Assembly: GCA_947644195.1 (NCBI GenBank)
Contig: CANRZB010000004.1
Span: 1-64,000 of the forward strand
Length of the DNA: 64,000 nt
Source of the DNA: an uncultured Clostridium sp.
GTDB taxonomy: Bacteria; Bacillota; Clostridia; Lachnospirales; Lachnospiraceae
Direction: 5' to 3'
Under the pieces are notes generated by a model. The model saw nothing but the letters and a program-made list of their open reading frames with translations, made no database searches and was not told where the DNA came from. The position numbers were made by a program, and so were the translations under genes. Shown in pieces: positions 43,652 to 52,433 of this stretch (positions are counted from its first letter, which is position 1; each line of letters begins with the position of its first letter).

Positions 43652-46405
43652 TTATTGCAATTGCAATACATTATCCGCATCTCCTAAAACGATAATGGCC
43701 CCTTTTGGCACCAAATATGTTTTTCCTTTTTCTAAAGCAATATTATTATAATACGTACCATTGGAAGAGCAGTCAACGATCTGATATTTCCCACTTGGCA
43801 TCTTTTGAACCTGACAATGAATCCTGCTTACCTGCGGATGAGTTACCTGTATCTCACAGCTTACGTCTCTGCCGATTTTACACCAAATCCCTGTAGCAAA
43901 AGAATATTTCTTTCCCTGATAGGAACCAAACAATCCTACAATCTGTCCGTTTTCATCAGACATAGCCTGTGGATTTCCTTCTAAAGATACCAGATGATGG
44001 GAATTAGCTATTTTTGCCTTTCCCTGATCCTTGAGTTCTCCGGGCGGAATATCATTGTCAAAAGACGGGATCTTTGAGATACTGTTTCCCTGCTTTTGTT
44101 TCCCACGCTTTACGCACAAAACGATGATAACGATGAGGACAATCAGAAACAATACTGTTCCTGCACCGATTCCCAGGCAAAGATAGAGTAACTTATCATC
44201 TTTCTTTTCTCTCATCTTCCCATTTGACTCTGTTTCATATGTCGTTTCGTATTTTCCATCACCATCGGAATCAACTTTTAAATAACTAGTGTCTGATTTT
44301 CCAGTTGAAGAATATGCTCTCATACCATCGGAAACAGAAATCCCCGGAAACGTCCGGACATCTCGATATTCTCCGGAAGAATCGGGATAGTTCACCGTAT
44401 ACGTCATCTCTCCGTCATCGTATCCCTGAAGTTGGACATCATAGTCTTTTTCCATATCCAAGCGTAATATTTTTGCAGGATCCCCTCCGTCTGTTTCTTC
44501 ATAAGTTAAACTTCCAAACGATGTCCTTGTATTTTCTTCCTGTTCCTCGGAAGACAAGCTCTCTCCCTGGCTTGTCACTTTCACATTTACCGGACACGCA
44601 ATTTTAATATATACATACTGTTTTCCGCTAATCTGGCTGGCAATATCATCAAAAAAGAACACCAGGTCCTCAGCAGATTCCACCTCATAATGATAACCGG
44701 GGCTTGCCATTTTTTCTAACATATTTTGGGCTTCTGCCCGCTCATCTATCCCCACGGAAGAAAAGAAACCTAACGTATACAGATAATAGTCCTGATTCTT
44801 TAATTCTTCTGCATATGAAATTAATGCCTCGGAATAACTGCCATTTTCCTCGTTTCCGCAATTTGGCAAACCATCCGTCATGAGAACAATACTCTTTTTC
44901 TTAGCCTGGCTTTCCTGTAACAACTGCTCTGCACTGGCAAGCGCATCATAGATATTAGTATTCCCACCACTGCCGACTTCAAAGATCTCGTCGTGTAACC
45001 GTTGTTTATTTCGGGTAAATCCACTATTTATATCGATTTCTTCGTCATACGTTATTAAAGAAACCCGGCTATCCTGCTCAAACACAGTATCAACAAATTT
45101 AGCTGCCGCCTCCTTAGTCTGCTCTAACGGATATCCCCCCATACTGCCGGAACGGTCTAACACCAATACAACATCCCGTTCCGCCACTCGATACTCCTCA
45201 TACCAATCCAGAGCGATATCGTGATATCCCTCTTGGTAAAACAGTTGCGTCTCCGTTCCATTATTATCCCGGTCTCCATGACGGCTTTTTGCATAATTTA
45301 ATGACTCGTCTAAGGTATAATAATGGTCACCATTTTTTTGGACAGCTCTTTCAAAGACAGATCGTACCATATTAAAATCATATTGACCTTCTACGGAACC
45401 GTCATGAGCAAATACAGCAATGGCTCCTTTGGATAAAAGAACATTAACCAGGCTATTATCCTGTGCACCAGAGCAGATACCTAAATACAAAATACTGTTT
45501 TTCAGAGAATCTTCTGCAAAATATTTCTCAATAAATGCTGGAGTAATACAATAAGTTCCTTTATCTCCCCTCAAAAGTGTTTGTTCTTCAATATCTCCGG
45601 CATATTTTTTCTCTGTATCTGCAGTAATCCGGACTCCAGTTCCCACAAAACAGCCATATTCTTCCGCATATCCGCCATGTCCATCCCAAATTATAATATT
45701 ATTTTCACTAAATCGCATAATATTTTCCAATGAAACTTCTTCATCATCATAATTATGGTCCTGTCCTGACCCATCATTTTGAAAACGATACATTGGAAAT
45801 GCTTTATCAATCTTTGTAGCCACATCATCAGGATAAGACAAATATTTTTTCCAGGATTCCCCATACTCAGAATAATAAGGTTGATAGGTCGCTACATCCA
45901 TAACCTGGACATTTCCGGCTGTCTTTATCCCCTCTAGTTCCGGCTGATAAATATAAACACCACCCGAGCGTAGATAAATACTAATCAACTTTTCACTCCG
46001 AGTATAATAATCCATCTCATCCGGGTTATTATCTGACAAAAACTGCTCTACCGTGTCCAAATACCCGGACAGATTATCTAAGGTAATTTCTTCTTTCCCA
46101 CGATACTCCATTTCATATTGTTCCAGCACGGTATCAATCTGATTGACATCCTCCACCCTTCTTTCTGCTTCTTCCTCATCAATAGTATCACTCTCTAGGG
46201 CAGAAAAATCCTGTGGTGTCTGGTTAATAAATTCCTCATAATTATAGTCTTCTGCCCGTTCCGGCGGCATACTTTCTTCCGGTGTTTGTTCCGACTGGCT
46301 AATATCAGAAGAAGAATAATCTTCCTCCTCATCACACCCTGCCAGGCAGAAAACACCCAACATCAGAAGCAATATAAAACACCTTATTTTCTGTCTGTAT
46401 CTCAT
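43652..46405 (-). CDS. Transmembrane protein with clan-CD protease-like, VWA and cytoplasmic FHA domains
   Basis: This 917-residue protein has an N-terminal signal peptide with lipobox CLAGC (Cys24), then an acidic linker. At about 150-400 there is a domain with the clan-CD (C25/CHAT/caspase-like) pattern: IIIWDGHGGY (His243), SILYLGICSGAQD (Cys311), then LSKGAIAVFAH and a final 'SLNYAKSRHGD'. A von Willebrand A domain occupies ~411-590 with an intact MIDAS (D417-R-S419-G-S421, T483, D511). A calcium-loop-like DSDGDG is at 712-717. A membrane helix lies at 739-765, and a cytoplasmic FHA domain with GR845-846, S860, H863 and N882-G883 ends the chain. It therefore could bind or cut something outside and present a phosphothreonine reader inside. 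It is the last gene of the kinase/FHA operon. Confidence 0.85.
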   Translation of the reverse strand: MRYRQKIRCFILLLMLGVFCLAGCDEEEDYSSSDISQSEQTPEESMPPERAEDYNYEEFINQTPQDFSALESDTIDEEEAERRVEDVNQIDTVLEQYEMEYRGKEEITLDNLSGYLDTVEQFLSDNNPDEMDYYTRSEKLISIYLRSGGVYIYQPELEGIKTAGNVQVMDVATYQPYYSEYGESWKKYLSYPDDVATKIDKAFPMYRFQNDGSGQDHNYDDEEVSLENIMRFSENNIIIWDGHGGYAEEYGCFVGTGVRITADTEKKYAGDIEEQTLLRGDKGTYCITPAFIEKYFAEDSLKNSILYLGICSGAQDNSLVNVLLSKGAIAVFAHDGSVEGQYDFNMVRSVFERAVQKNGDHYYTLDESLNYAKSRHGDRDNNGTETQLFYQEGYHDIALDWYEEYRVAERDVVLVLDRSGSMGGYPLEQTKEAAAKFVDTVFEQDSRVSLITYDEEIDINSGFTRNKQRLHDEIFEVGSGGNTNIYDALASAEQLLQESQAKKKSIVLMTDGLPNCGNEENGSYSEALISYAEELKNQDYYLYTLGFFSSVGIDERAEAQNMLEKMASPGYHYEVESAEDLVFFFDDIASQISGKQYVYIKIACPVNVKVTSQGESLSSEEQEENTRTSFGSLTYEETDGGDPAKILRLDMEKDYDVQLQGYDDGEMTYTVNYPDSSGEYRDVRTFPGISVSDGMRAYSSTGKSDTSYLKVDSDGDGKYETTYETESNGKMREKKDDKLLYLCLGIGAGTVLFLIVLIVIIVLCVKRGKQKQGNSISKIPSFDNDIPPGELKDQGKAKIANSHHLVSLEGNPQAMSDENGQIVGLFGSYQGKKYSFATGIWCKIGRDVSCEIQVTHPQVSRIHCQVQKMPSGKYQIVDCSSNGTYYNNIALEKGKTYLVPKGAIIVLGDADNVLQLQ

Positions 46406-46436
46406 CGTTTTCTCCTATATCATTTCCACAACATGG

Positions 46437-47654
46437 CTACCCCATAGTAATCTGATTGGTGCCATCCGCCAGACTTAATACTGTTCCTGCTGGATACTCC
46501 ATCGGAATATCTTTCTGTAACCGCACTCCATTGACAAAAGTACCGTTGAGAGAATGATCCTTTACAATGTAGGAATTATGGGAAGGATTGTAACGAATAC
46601 TGCAATGTATATTACTTACATTCGGATGGTTAATAACTAAATTGGCATTATTAGGACTTTTCCCTACAATCACTTTTCTATCTGCCGGCAGTTGGAATCC
46701 TACACCAACGGCACAGCCCATGGTACATTTTACCTGTCCCATAGGAGCAGTTTGGACTGGAATTGGTGCCTGTGGCGATAATAGAGGCTGATCTATAGAA
46801 GGTTTTAGTGGAAAGGTAGGCTCTTCTGGCCAAACCCCTGAAGGATCCGGCGGAAATACCGGCTCTGGCAAAGGTGCCGGCGCACTCCCTAGCATCATCG
46901 TCATCAAACTGGCAACTACCAGCAAAACAGCTAGAATAAAGCCAAACAAAAATCCAACAGAGTATAACGTCGATAACATTTTCTTAACTGTTCTGGCACT
47001 TTCTCCTAAGTCTATCAAGCTGCCGAATCCTCCCAAAATGGATTCCGTTTTAGAATTCAATGCTTTTGCAATCGAACCCATTAACCCAAATCGCAAATAG
47101 CCAAACACCACGACAGCCACAACACCATAGAGAAGATTCATCGTAGCTGCAATATTTTTATTCCAATCTAAAGCCATTCCCAAAAGTGTTAAAAGCAACA
47201 GGACAAACGCAGTCATGTATACGATCCATAAAACAACACGCAGTATATTGTATTTCTTATAGATCTTAGCAATTTCAGGAACGTCTTTCAGCTCCTTTTT
47301 CTCCTCAGCCGTTAATTCCTTTCCTGAAAGTAATTTCTTGAGGCTATGTGTCATAATCCGGAACGAACTGATACTTCTAATCTTTATACCATATTCTTTC
47401 TCAAGCTCCCGAATCTCATCGTCCGCTTGTTTTTCAATTTCTTTGATCTCTTCCTCTTGCTCTTTGATCGCATCCCCACCATCTTCTGCAAGTTCTTCCA
47501 TCTCCTCCTTATATTCCTCCGACTTTTTTGCCATTTTTATGACAGTCTTGCCATTGATATGAAATGCTGGCAGAAACATGCTGATTCCCAATAATATCAA
47601 AATTACTGACAGAAAGGTAAACTGCCAGGTTTTCATTGTCTTCCTCTGCGTCAT
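46437..47654 (-). CDS. Multi-span membrane protein with C-terminal FHA domain
   Basis: A 405-residue protein. ATG 47654 is chosen because GAGGAGG lies eight bases ahead; the frame from 47711 only adds a basic tail. One N-terminal membrane helix (about 12-30) is followed by a Glu/Lys coiled coil outside (about 40-120), then three or four further helices (about 140-275), a Pro-rich linker, and a cytoplasmic FHA domain at the C-terminus. In the FHA the usual Gly-Arg is Gly-Lys (IVGKSPNN), while SNIH and LNGTF are kept. Loss of the Arg may alter phosphothreonine binding. It precedes the VWA/FHA gene with 31 bases between. Confidence 0.82.
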   Translation of the reverse strand: MTQRKTMKTWQFTFLSVILILLGISMFLPAFHINGKTVIKMAKKSEEYKEEMEELAEDGGDAIKEQEEEIKEIEKQADDEIRELEKEYGIKIRSISSFRIMTHSLKKLLSGKELTAEEKKELKDVPEIAKIYKKYNILRVVLWIVYMTAFVLLLLTLLGMALDWNKNIAATMNLLYGVVAVVVFGYLRFGLMGSIAKALNSKTESILGGFGSLIDLGESARTVKKMLSTLYSVGFLFGFILAVLLVVASLMTMMLGSAPAPLPEPVFPPDPSGVWPEEPTFPLKPSIDQPLLSPQAPIPVQTAPMGQVKCTMGCAVGVGFQLPADRKVIVGKSPNNANLVINHPNVSNIHCSIRYNPSHNSYIVKDHSLNGTFVNGVRLQKDIPMEYPAGTVLSLADGTNQITMG

Positions 47655-47717
47655 TTGTATTTCCTCCTCGTATTCTCTTCTTCGTTTTTTATTTAGTGAC
47701 AATGTAAACAAAAATCC

Positions 47718-48815
47718 TTACATTAGCTGAAACTGCTGTGCCTCACTTCCGATACAAATCACCGTACCTCGTTTGACGGAATGATAGCATCCCTTTTGCA
47801 GGGAATGTCCACCTGACAGATAGACTCCATTGCTGGAATTATCATAAATTTCATAGAAACCTGTTCCTGAATTAAACCGAATGGCACAATGTTTTTGGCT
47901 CACATAGGGATCCCTTAGGACCAGATTCATTCCCGGTTGGGAACCAATGAGAAATGTTTTCCCTTGCAGATAAAACACCTGGCCTGGATATGCCCCTTTT
48001 ACACATCGAATGGCGGGCGCTGTATTTCCCGCACCTCCCACCAATGACAAGATTTTAGATTTCCCCATATCCATTTTTCTCCAAAAAAACAGGACATACA
48101 ATGTGGCGTTAATCCCGTACATCATCCATAACGAGATGGTTCCCAGCCAATAGGCATCCTCATTCAATAAAGTGCGAACGACATCATTGACCAAGATCGT
48201 ACGATATCCCAGGCAGGGAATGGCATACATGCAAAAATGAAGTAGTATCCACAGAAAGGTAGCCGTCAAAACCAATATGGTACATACGCTACCCAAATGA
48301 TACCTTGTAAAAAAATGAATACTGCTGCATACAATCAATCCCACAGCAACCAGAAGCCCTAAAACAAATAGTGAAATGTTAAGACCCGAAACGGACGGAT
48401 TGTATTCTGCTTTCGAAAAACAGATAAAGTGAATTAATGAAACGACAAACTCAAATAATATGGATGCATACAACATAGCGATTGTCTTTAAGCGAAATGC
48501 CAGAAGAACACCCATTCCGATAGAAAAAATCATTAGCATAATCCATGTCACATTCCCGCGTCCCAATATCGCTGCAATCATTGCCAGGAGCGCTACCAAG
48601 CAAACCGTACACCACATAGAAAACTCCAGAATCACATTTGGCGTTTTTTCATACATTAAGGTGGAAAAAATATTATCTACGCTAATTTTTTTCATGGGTC
48701 CTGCACCATATTGCCCACCAACACCTCCCCCCATACCATGATTTACTATCTGCCCACAGTAAGGACAGTTTTTACTGTAATCCGCTATGGGTTTTCCACA
48801 TTTTCCACAATACAT
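47718..48815 (-). CDS. Zinc-ribbon, multi-span membrane protein with C-terminal FHA domain
   Basis: A 365-residue protein starting at ATG 48815, behind GGAGG. It begins with a cytoplasmic zinc ribbon (C3-x2-C6, C17-x2-C20), a Gly-rich linker, then six or seven membrane helices (about 60-245), and ends with an FHA domain. In the FHA the usual Gly-Arg is Gly-Ser (FLIGSQPG), which removes the main phosphate contact; SQKH and SSNGVY are kept. Both ends face the cytoplasm. The combination of zinc ribbon, polytopic membrane region and FHA suggests a membrane hub for the kinases encoded upstream. Confidence 0.84.
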   Translation of the reverse strand: MYCGKCGKPIADYSKNCPYCGQIVNHGMGGGVGGQYGAGPMKKISVDNIFSTLMYEKTPNVILEFSMWCTVCLVALLAMIAAILGRGNVTWIMLMIFSIGMGVLLAFRLKTIAMLYASILFEFVVSLIHFICFSKAEYNPSVSGLNISLFVLGLLVAVGLIVCSSIHFFTRYHLGSVCTILVLTATFLWILLHFCMYAIPCLGYRTILVNDVVRTLLNEDAYWLGTISLWMMYGINATLYVLFFWRKMDMGKSKILSLVGGAGNTAPAIRCVKGAYPGQVFYLQGKTFLIGSQPGMNLVLRDPYVSQKHCAIRFNSGTGFYEIYDNSSNGVYLSGGHSLQKGCYHSVKRGTVICIGSEAQQFQLM

Positions 48816-48829
48816 TTGTCTCCCTCCAT

Positions 48830-49204
48830 TCATTTTAATTTGTATCTATTATTTCCCTGCCCCAGATTAAACTCCGTTTCTGGCGGCAAATAATATTCTT
48901 TGGTTTTTTGCAATCTGTGTCCATCCTTCAAAAAAATACCGTTTTTGGAATAATCCACAATCCGATACTGGTTTACTGCCCCAATATATGTAATCTCCAT
49001 ATGTTTCCGGCTAACTTTGGGATCCGAGACCGTAAAGTCACATACAGCATCGTCCCTGCCAACCACCATTCGGTGGTCACTCTCTAACGGCAGCATCCTC
49101 CCAACCCCCTGTCCCATAATACAAACCATCCCGCCAACCAATTCCCGTGACAATGCCAGACTGCGTGTCACACGCATGCTGTCCGTATCATTCCGAACCC
49201 TCAT
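48830..49204 (-). CDS. Stand-alone FHA domain protein
   Basis: A 124-residue soluble protein, almost entirely one FHA domain. The phosphothreonine-binding residues are intact: GR49-50, S65-R-K-H68, and N88-G89. A strong AGGAGG precedes the start. The first ~25 residues are Ser/Arg/Thr-rich and could be phosphorylated. It is likely a small adaptor that binds a phosphothreonine made by one of the kinases. The LytTR regulator gene ends 19 bases upstream. Confidence 0.88.
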   Translation of the reverse strand: MRVRNDTDSMRVTRSLALSRELVGGMVCIMGQGVGRMLPLESDHRMVVGRDDAVCDFTVSDPKVSRKHMEITYIGAVNQYRIVDYSKNGIFLKDGHRLQKTKEYYLPPETEFNLGQGNNRYKLK

Positions 49205-49223
49205 AAATACCTCCTATCCTGAT

Positions 49224-49922
49224 CTACTTCTTCTGAAAAAATTCCTTTACCTGCTCTGCATATCGCCTGCTTACTGGAACCGTTTCACCGCCTACATCAA
49301 TCTCTGTACGGCTACACGACTGCATATATTGGGAATTAACGAGATAGCTTTGATGACAGCGTATAAATCCATCCTCCAGCAATTTTTGTTCTACATCACC
49401 AATTTTGGCATAAAAGGAAAGTTCCATTTCACCTCTCTGGCAAACGATTACCTTTCTCTTGTATGCCATAAAATATTTTACTTTATCCAAAAAAATCTGT
49501 ACTTGTTTTCCCCCTACCTGCACATGCAGACAATGAGAACCGTTGTTCCGTAATGACATGTACCGCTGCAGTTCCTCCTCCATTCTTCCAGCATCCAGAG
49601 GCTTCAATAGATAGGAAAACGCCTGATAGGTATACCCATCAAACACATGATCTGCGGATACTGTCACAAAAATAATATCCACATCCACCTCATGTTCCCG
49701 GATGTAAGCGGCAATATCTAACCCACTCTGTTCCGGCATATGGATATCCAAGAGCAGCAGTTCGCAGACAAACGACTCTTGTACAATCTCATCCAACACT
49801 TCCCTTCCCGATGCATAATAGGAAAACTCCATATCATCATAGGGAAACAAGATGTGGCTAACCATGTCATAAAGTAATTCCCGATGCTTCTTTTCATCAT
49901 CACAAATACCAATACGAATCAT
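49224..49922 (-). CDS. LytTR-family response regulator
   Basis: A 232-residue AgrA/LytR-type regulator. The receiver has acidic residues CDDE (8-10) and the phosphoacceptor D59 in LLLLDIHMPEQSG; K107 is in SYLLKPLD. A LytTR DNA-binding domain fills ~125-230, ending in VSRRYAEQVKEFFQ. It would bind direct repeats near promoters of the genes it controls. No histidine kinase lies beside it; the kinases upstream are Ser/Thr type, so phosphorylation by a distant kinase or control through the Ser/Thr network are both possible. It is followed by the FHA adaptor. Confidence 0.92.
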   Translation of the reverse strand: MIRIGICDDEKKHRELLYDMVSHILFPYDDMEFSYYASGREVLDEIVQESFVCELLLLDIHMPEQSGLDIAAYIREHEVDVDIIFVTVSADHVFDGYTYQAFSYLLKPLDAGRMEEELQRYMSLRNNGSHCLHVQVGGKQVQIFLDKVKYFMAYKRKVIVCQRGEMELSFYAKIGDVEQKLLEDGFIRCHQSYLVNSQYMQSCSRTEIDVGGETVPVSRRYAEQVKEFFQKK

Positions 49923-49965
49923 TCAAAGTCTCCTTTGTTTTTCCTTTCCCGATATCCAAGTCCTT

Positions 49966-51333
49966 TTATAAAAGCTGTCTGATCCGCTCTGATACCTCCC
50001 TGACAGACCCCGGACGTTTCGTCCAATCTAACTCCATACAATATTGAATCAACCGCATCCAATATTTGGAAAGTTTTACCTTATATTTTTTAGGTGGAAC
50101 CAGATCCGTTGACTTCCCCTGTAGACGGCTCAGAGCATCCGTCGGTTTATGTCCTGTCAATAGGTAATACATAATAGCTCCCACCCCATAAATATCTGTC
50201 CAGGGTCCCTCGTTCTCTGGGATCCCAGTTCTAGCAGTGCGATATTGCTCTGGCGCAGCATAGTCTTTTTTCAAAAATGCAGTGCTCAACAAGGGCTGTC
50301 TGTCCATACAGTATTTTGCTGCTCCCATGTCGATCAGACAGATATCCCCCTCCTGACTTTTCATGATATTTCCGGGACTAATATCACTATGTACCATCTT
50401 TTTATCATGGATCTCTGCCAAAGGTTCCAGTACCGGTAAGATAATCTTTGCCATTTCTTCTGGATAATATGGACGGTAAGCCCTTACCCGCATCTCCCGT
50501 CCAATACTGATTCCAGAAAGATAATCCAGTACCATATATGCCGTATCATTTTCGCTGAAAATATCATATATGGTAACTATGTGCGAAGTGTGGATAAAAG
50601 ATGCCGTCATCTTTGCCTCTTGATAGAAAGACTGCAAACCAATCCGGTAGGGTTCCAAATATCGAGAAGAGCAGACTGCAACCTCCATCCCCTCCCTCTC
50701 CACCCACTCTACCGGAAAATATTCCTTAATAGCTACATTTCGATGTAGGAAAAGATCCACACACAGATATGTAATTCCAAATCCCCCGACACCAATGCAG
50801 GCAATTACTTGATATCTGCCATCCAACAAGGAATATTCCGGCAAGGTTCTCTCCTGATAATGATTATCAAAATCGCAGATCACTTCCGTAATCAATTTCT
50901 CCTGATCTACAGGATCATTCTGCAATAACGCCAAAAAGGATTCTTCCTTTATATGTCTCTCCTGGACAGAGATTACTAGAAACCGACGCCTCGCTACCAC
51001 TTTGATCCCTAATACAACCAGAAAACCAGAAGTTTTTTGATTGATTGCTTCTAAACTTCTTGCCAAAGTTTGCAGATCTTCCTCTGTGGCTTTCATCTTC
51101 CGAATAAAGTAACATACGATTCCCAAATCATTGTCATATACACGCCAGACCGCCATATCCTCCGTCGTACACAAAATTGTTCCAAACAGATATCTCCCTG
51201 CAATCACATCCCCCACCGTCCAGACACCCTCAATCCTTTCCAACGGTTTCCGGGGATCCCATCCACAATAGGGACAATGTTCTTCTATATTCCATTCTGA
51301 AAAACATCCCATACAAATCTTTGGTGCCGCCAT
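49966..51333 (-). CDS. Zinc-ribbon Ser/Thr kinase with vestigial extra N-lobe
   Basis: A 455-residue soluble kinase. A zinc ribbon lies at C7-C10 and C20-C23. Residues ~38-80 (VWTVGDVIAGRYLFGTILCT...YFIRKM) align by eye with the start of a kinase N-lobe but lack the glycine loop: a remnant. A full kinase domain follows from ~170: glycine loop GVGGFG (181-186), Lys203 in AIKEYFP, catalytic loop HSDISPGN (H315-S-D317, N322), DMG (335-337) in place of DFG, and APEQY. The HSD and DMG variants depart from the HRD/DFG norm but keep the catalytic Asp and Asn. ATG 51333 has AGGAG seven bases ahead; ATG 51348 overlaps the upstream stop (ATGA). Probably active but perhaps with altered control. Confidence 0.85.
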   Translation of the reverse strand: MAAPKICMGCFSEWNIEEHCPYCGWDPRKPLERIEGVWTVGDVIAGRYLFGTILCTTEDMAVWRVYDNDLGIVCYFIRKMKATEEDLQTLARSLEAINQKTSGFLVVLGIKVVARRRFLVISVQERHIKEESFLALLQNDPVDQEKLITEVICDFDNHYQERTLPEYSLLDGRYQVIACIGVGGFGITYLCVDLFLHRNVAIKEYFPVEWVEREGMEVAVCSSRYLEPYRIGLQSFYQEAKMTASFIHTSHIVTIYDIFSENDTAYMVLDYLSGISIGREMRVRAYRPYYPEEMAKIILPVLEPLAEIHDKKMVHSDISPGNIMKSQEGDICLIDMGAAKYCMDRQPLLSTAFLKKDYAAPEQYRTARTGIPENEGPWTDIYGVGAIMYYLLTGHKPTDALSRLQGKSTDLVPPKKYKVKLSKYWMRLIQYCMELDWTKRPGSVREVSERIRQLL

Positions 51334-51344
51334 TTCGTTTCTCC

Positions 51345-52379
51345 TCATAGTGCCTTGCCATACAAAACCTGGAATAATTGCGCAACCGTCTGATATCTAT
51401 CCTCCGACCGTAAAGATAATCCCTTTCTGATTGCGAAATCCTGTTCTTCGGAAACAGGAACCCCCAAAACCTGGAGCAGCTTGAGCTGATCCCGCTCTCT
51501 TCTCTCTAAGGCATCCTGAATTTTTCTACCTGTCAATAGATAATAAATACTGGCACAGAGACTATAGACATCCGTCCAAGGTCCCTGCTCCCCATCACGC
51601 TCATACTGCTCTGGAGGTGCATAGCCGCGCTTTAGTAATACTGGGCCATTTTTGTATCGGCTGTAATCCCTGGCCGCACCAAAATCAATCAGTTTTGCCT
51701 TGTAATCCCTCGTCAGCATAATATTATCCGGGCTGATATCACGGTGTATTATATTTACCTGATGCACTTTATGTAACGCAATGAGTACATCTCGCAAAAT
51801 GGAAAACAATTCTTCCGGCGATATCCTGCCTCCCTTTGCTTCAGCATAATGTTTCATGTCGATGCCATCAATATATTCCATCACAATATATGCCGTATTA
51901 TTTTCATAAAAAAAATCCCGGACAGAAACGATCCCATCCATCAGATAAAAATGGGACAGGTTTTCCGCTTCCTTGATATAAGTTTTCAATCCTTCCGCAT
52001 AGGCGTATTGTGCCTGCTCAGTATTCTGTGTAAAGACACTCAAACTATATTGCACCGAAGACGCAGGCTGGATCGGTTGAGATCCCGTTGTTTTTCCCGG
52101 CAGCCTGACCGCAATCGATCTGGGAAAATATTCTTTGATGCAGACTTTTCTACTCTGATAAAAATCCCAACCCACGTAGGTAATGCCAAAACCACCCATG
52201 CCAATTACCCTGCCAATCAAATATTTTCCATGTAGTATTTCATAAGGAGATAACGTGCCATATGGCTGCTCATAGGAAGCAAGACAAAAGCCGCAATGAG
52301 GGCAGCGCTGCCTGGAATCTGCGATCACAGCCATACATCCCATACATAACCGGTTGGGATCCACCAAGATTTTCCCCAT
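51345..52379 (-). CDS. Zinc-ribbon Ser/Thr kinase, soluble
   Basis: A 344-residue kinase with no membrane segment. The zinc ribbon is at C12-C15 and C26-C29. Kinase domain: glycine loop IGMGGFG (59-65), Lys82 in VCIKEYFP, HRD 212-214, Asn219, DFG 232-234, YAPPEQYE and the PWTDVYSL F-helix. All core residues are intact, so it should be active. Start ATG 52379 is chosen after AGGTGG; GTG 52388 is an alternative. It overlaps the next gene by ATGA if the latter starts at 51348. A cytoplasmic amplifier or a partner for the membrane kinases is inferred. Confidence 0.9.
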   Translation of the reverse strand: MGKILVDPNRLCMGCMAVIADSRQRCPHCGFCLASYEQPYGTLSPYEILHGKYLIGRVIGMGGFGITYVGWDFYQSRKVCIKEYFPRSIAVRLPGKTTGSQPIQPASSVQYSLSVFTQNTEQAQYAYAEGLKTYIKEAENLSHFYLMDGIVSVRDFFYENNTAYIVMEYIDGIDMKHYAEAKGGRISPEELFSILRDVLIALHKVHQVNIIHRDISPDNIMLTRDYKAKLIDFGAARDYSRYKNGPVLLKRGYAPPEQYERDGEQGPWTDVYSLCASIYYLLTGRKIQDALERRERDQLKLLQVLGVPVSEEQDFAIRKGLSLRSEDRYQTVAQLFQVLYGKAL

Positions 52380-52433
52380 ATCTTCCACCTCGTTCCTCTG
52401 TCAAACAATTTCTTTTGTTTGCCAATTAACATC

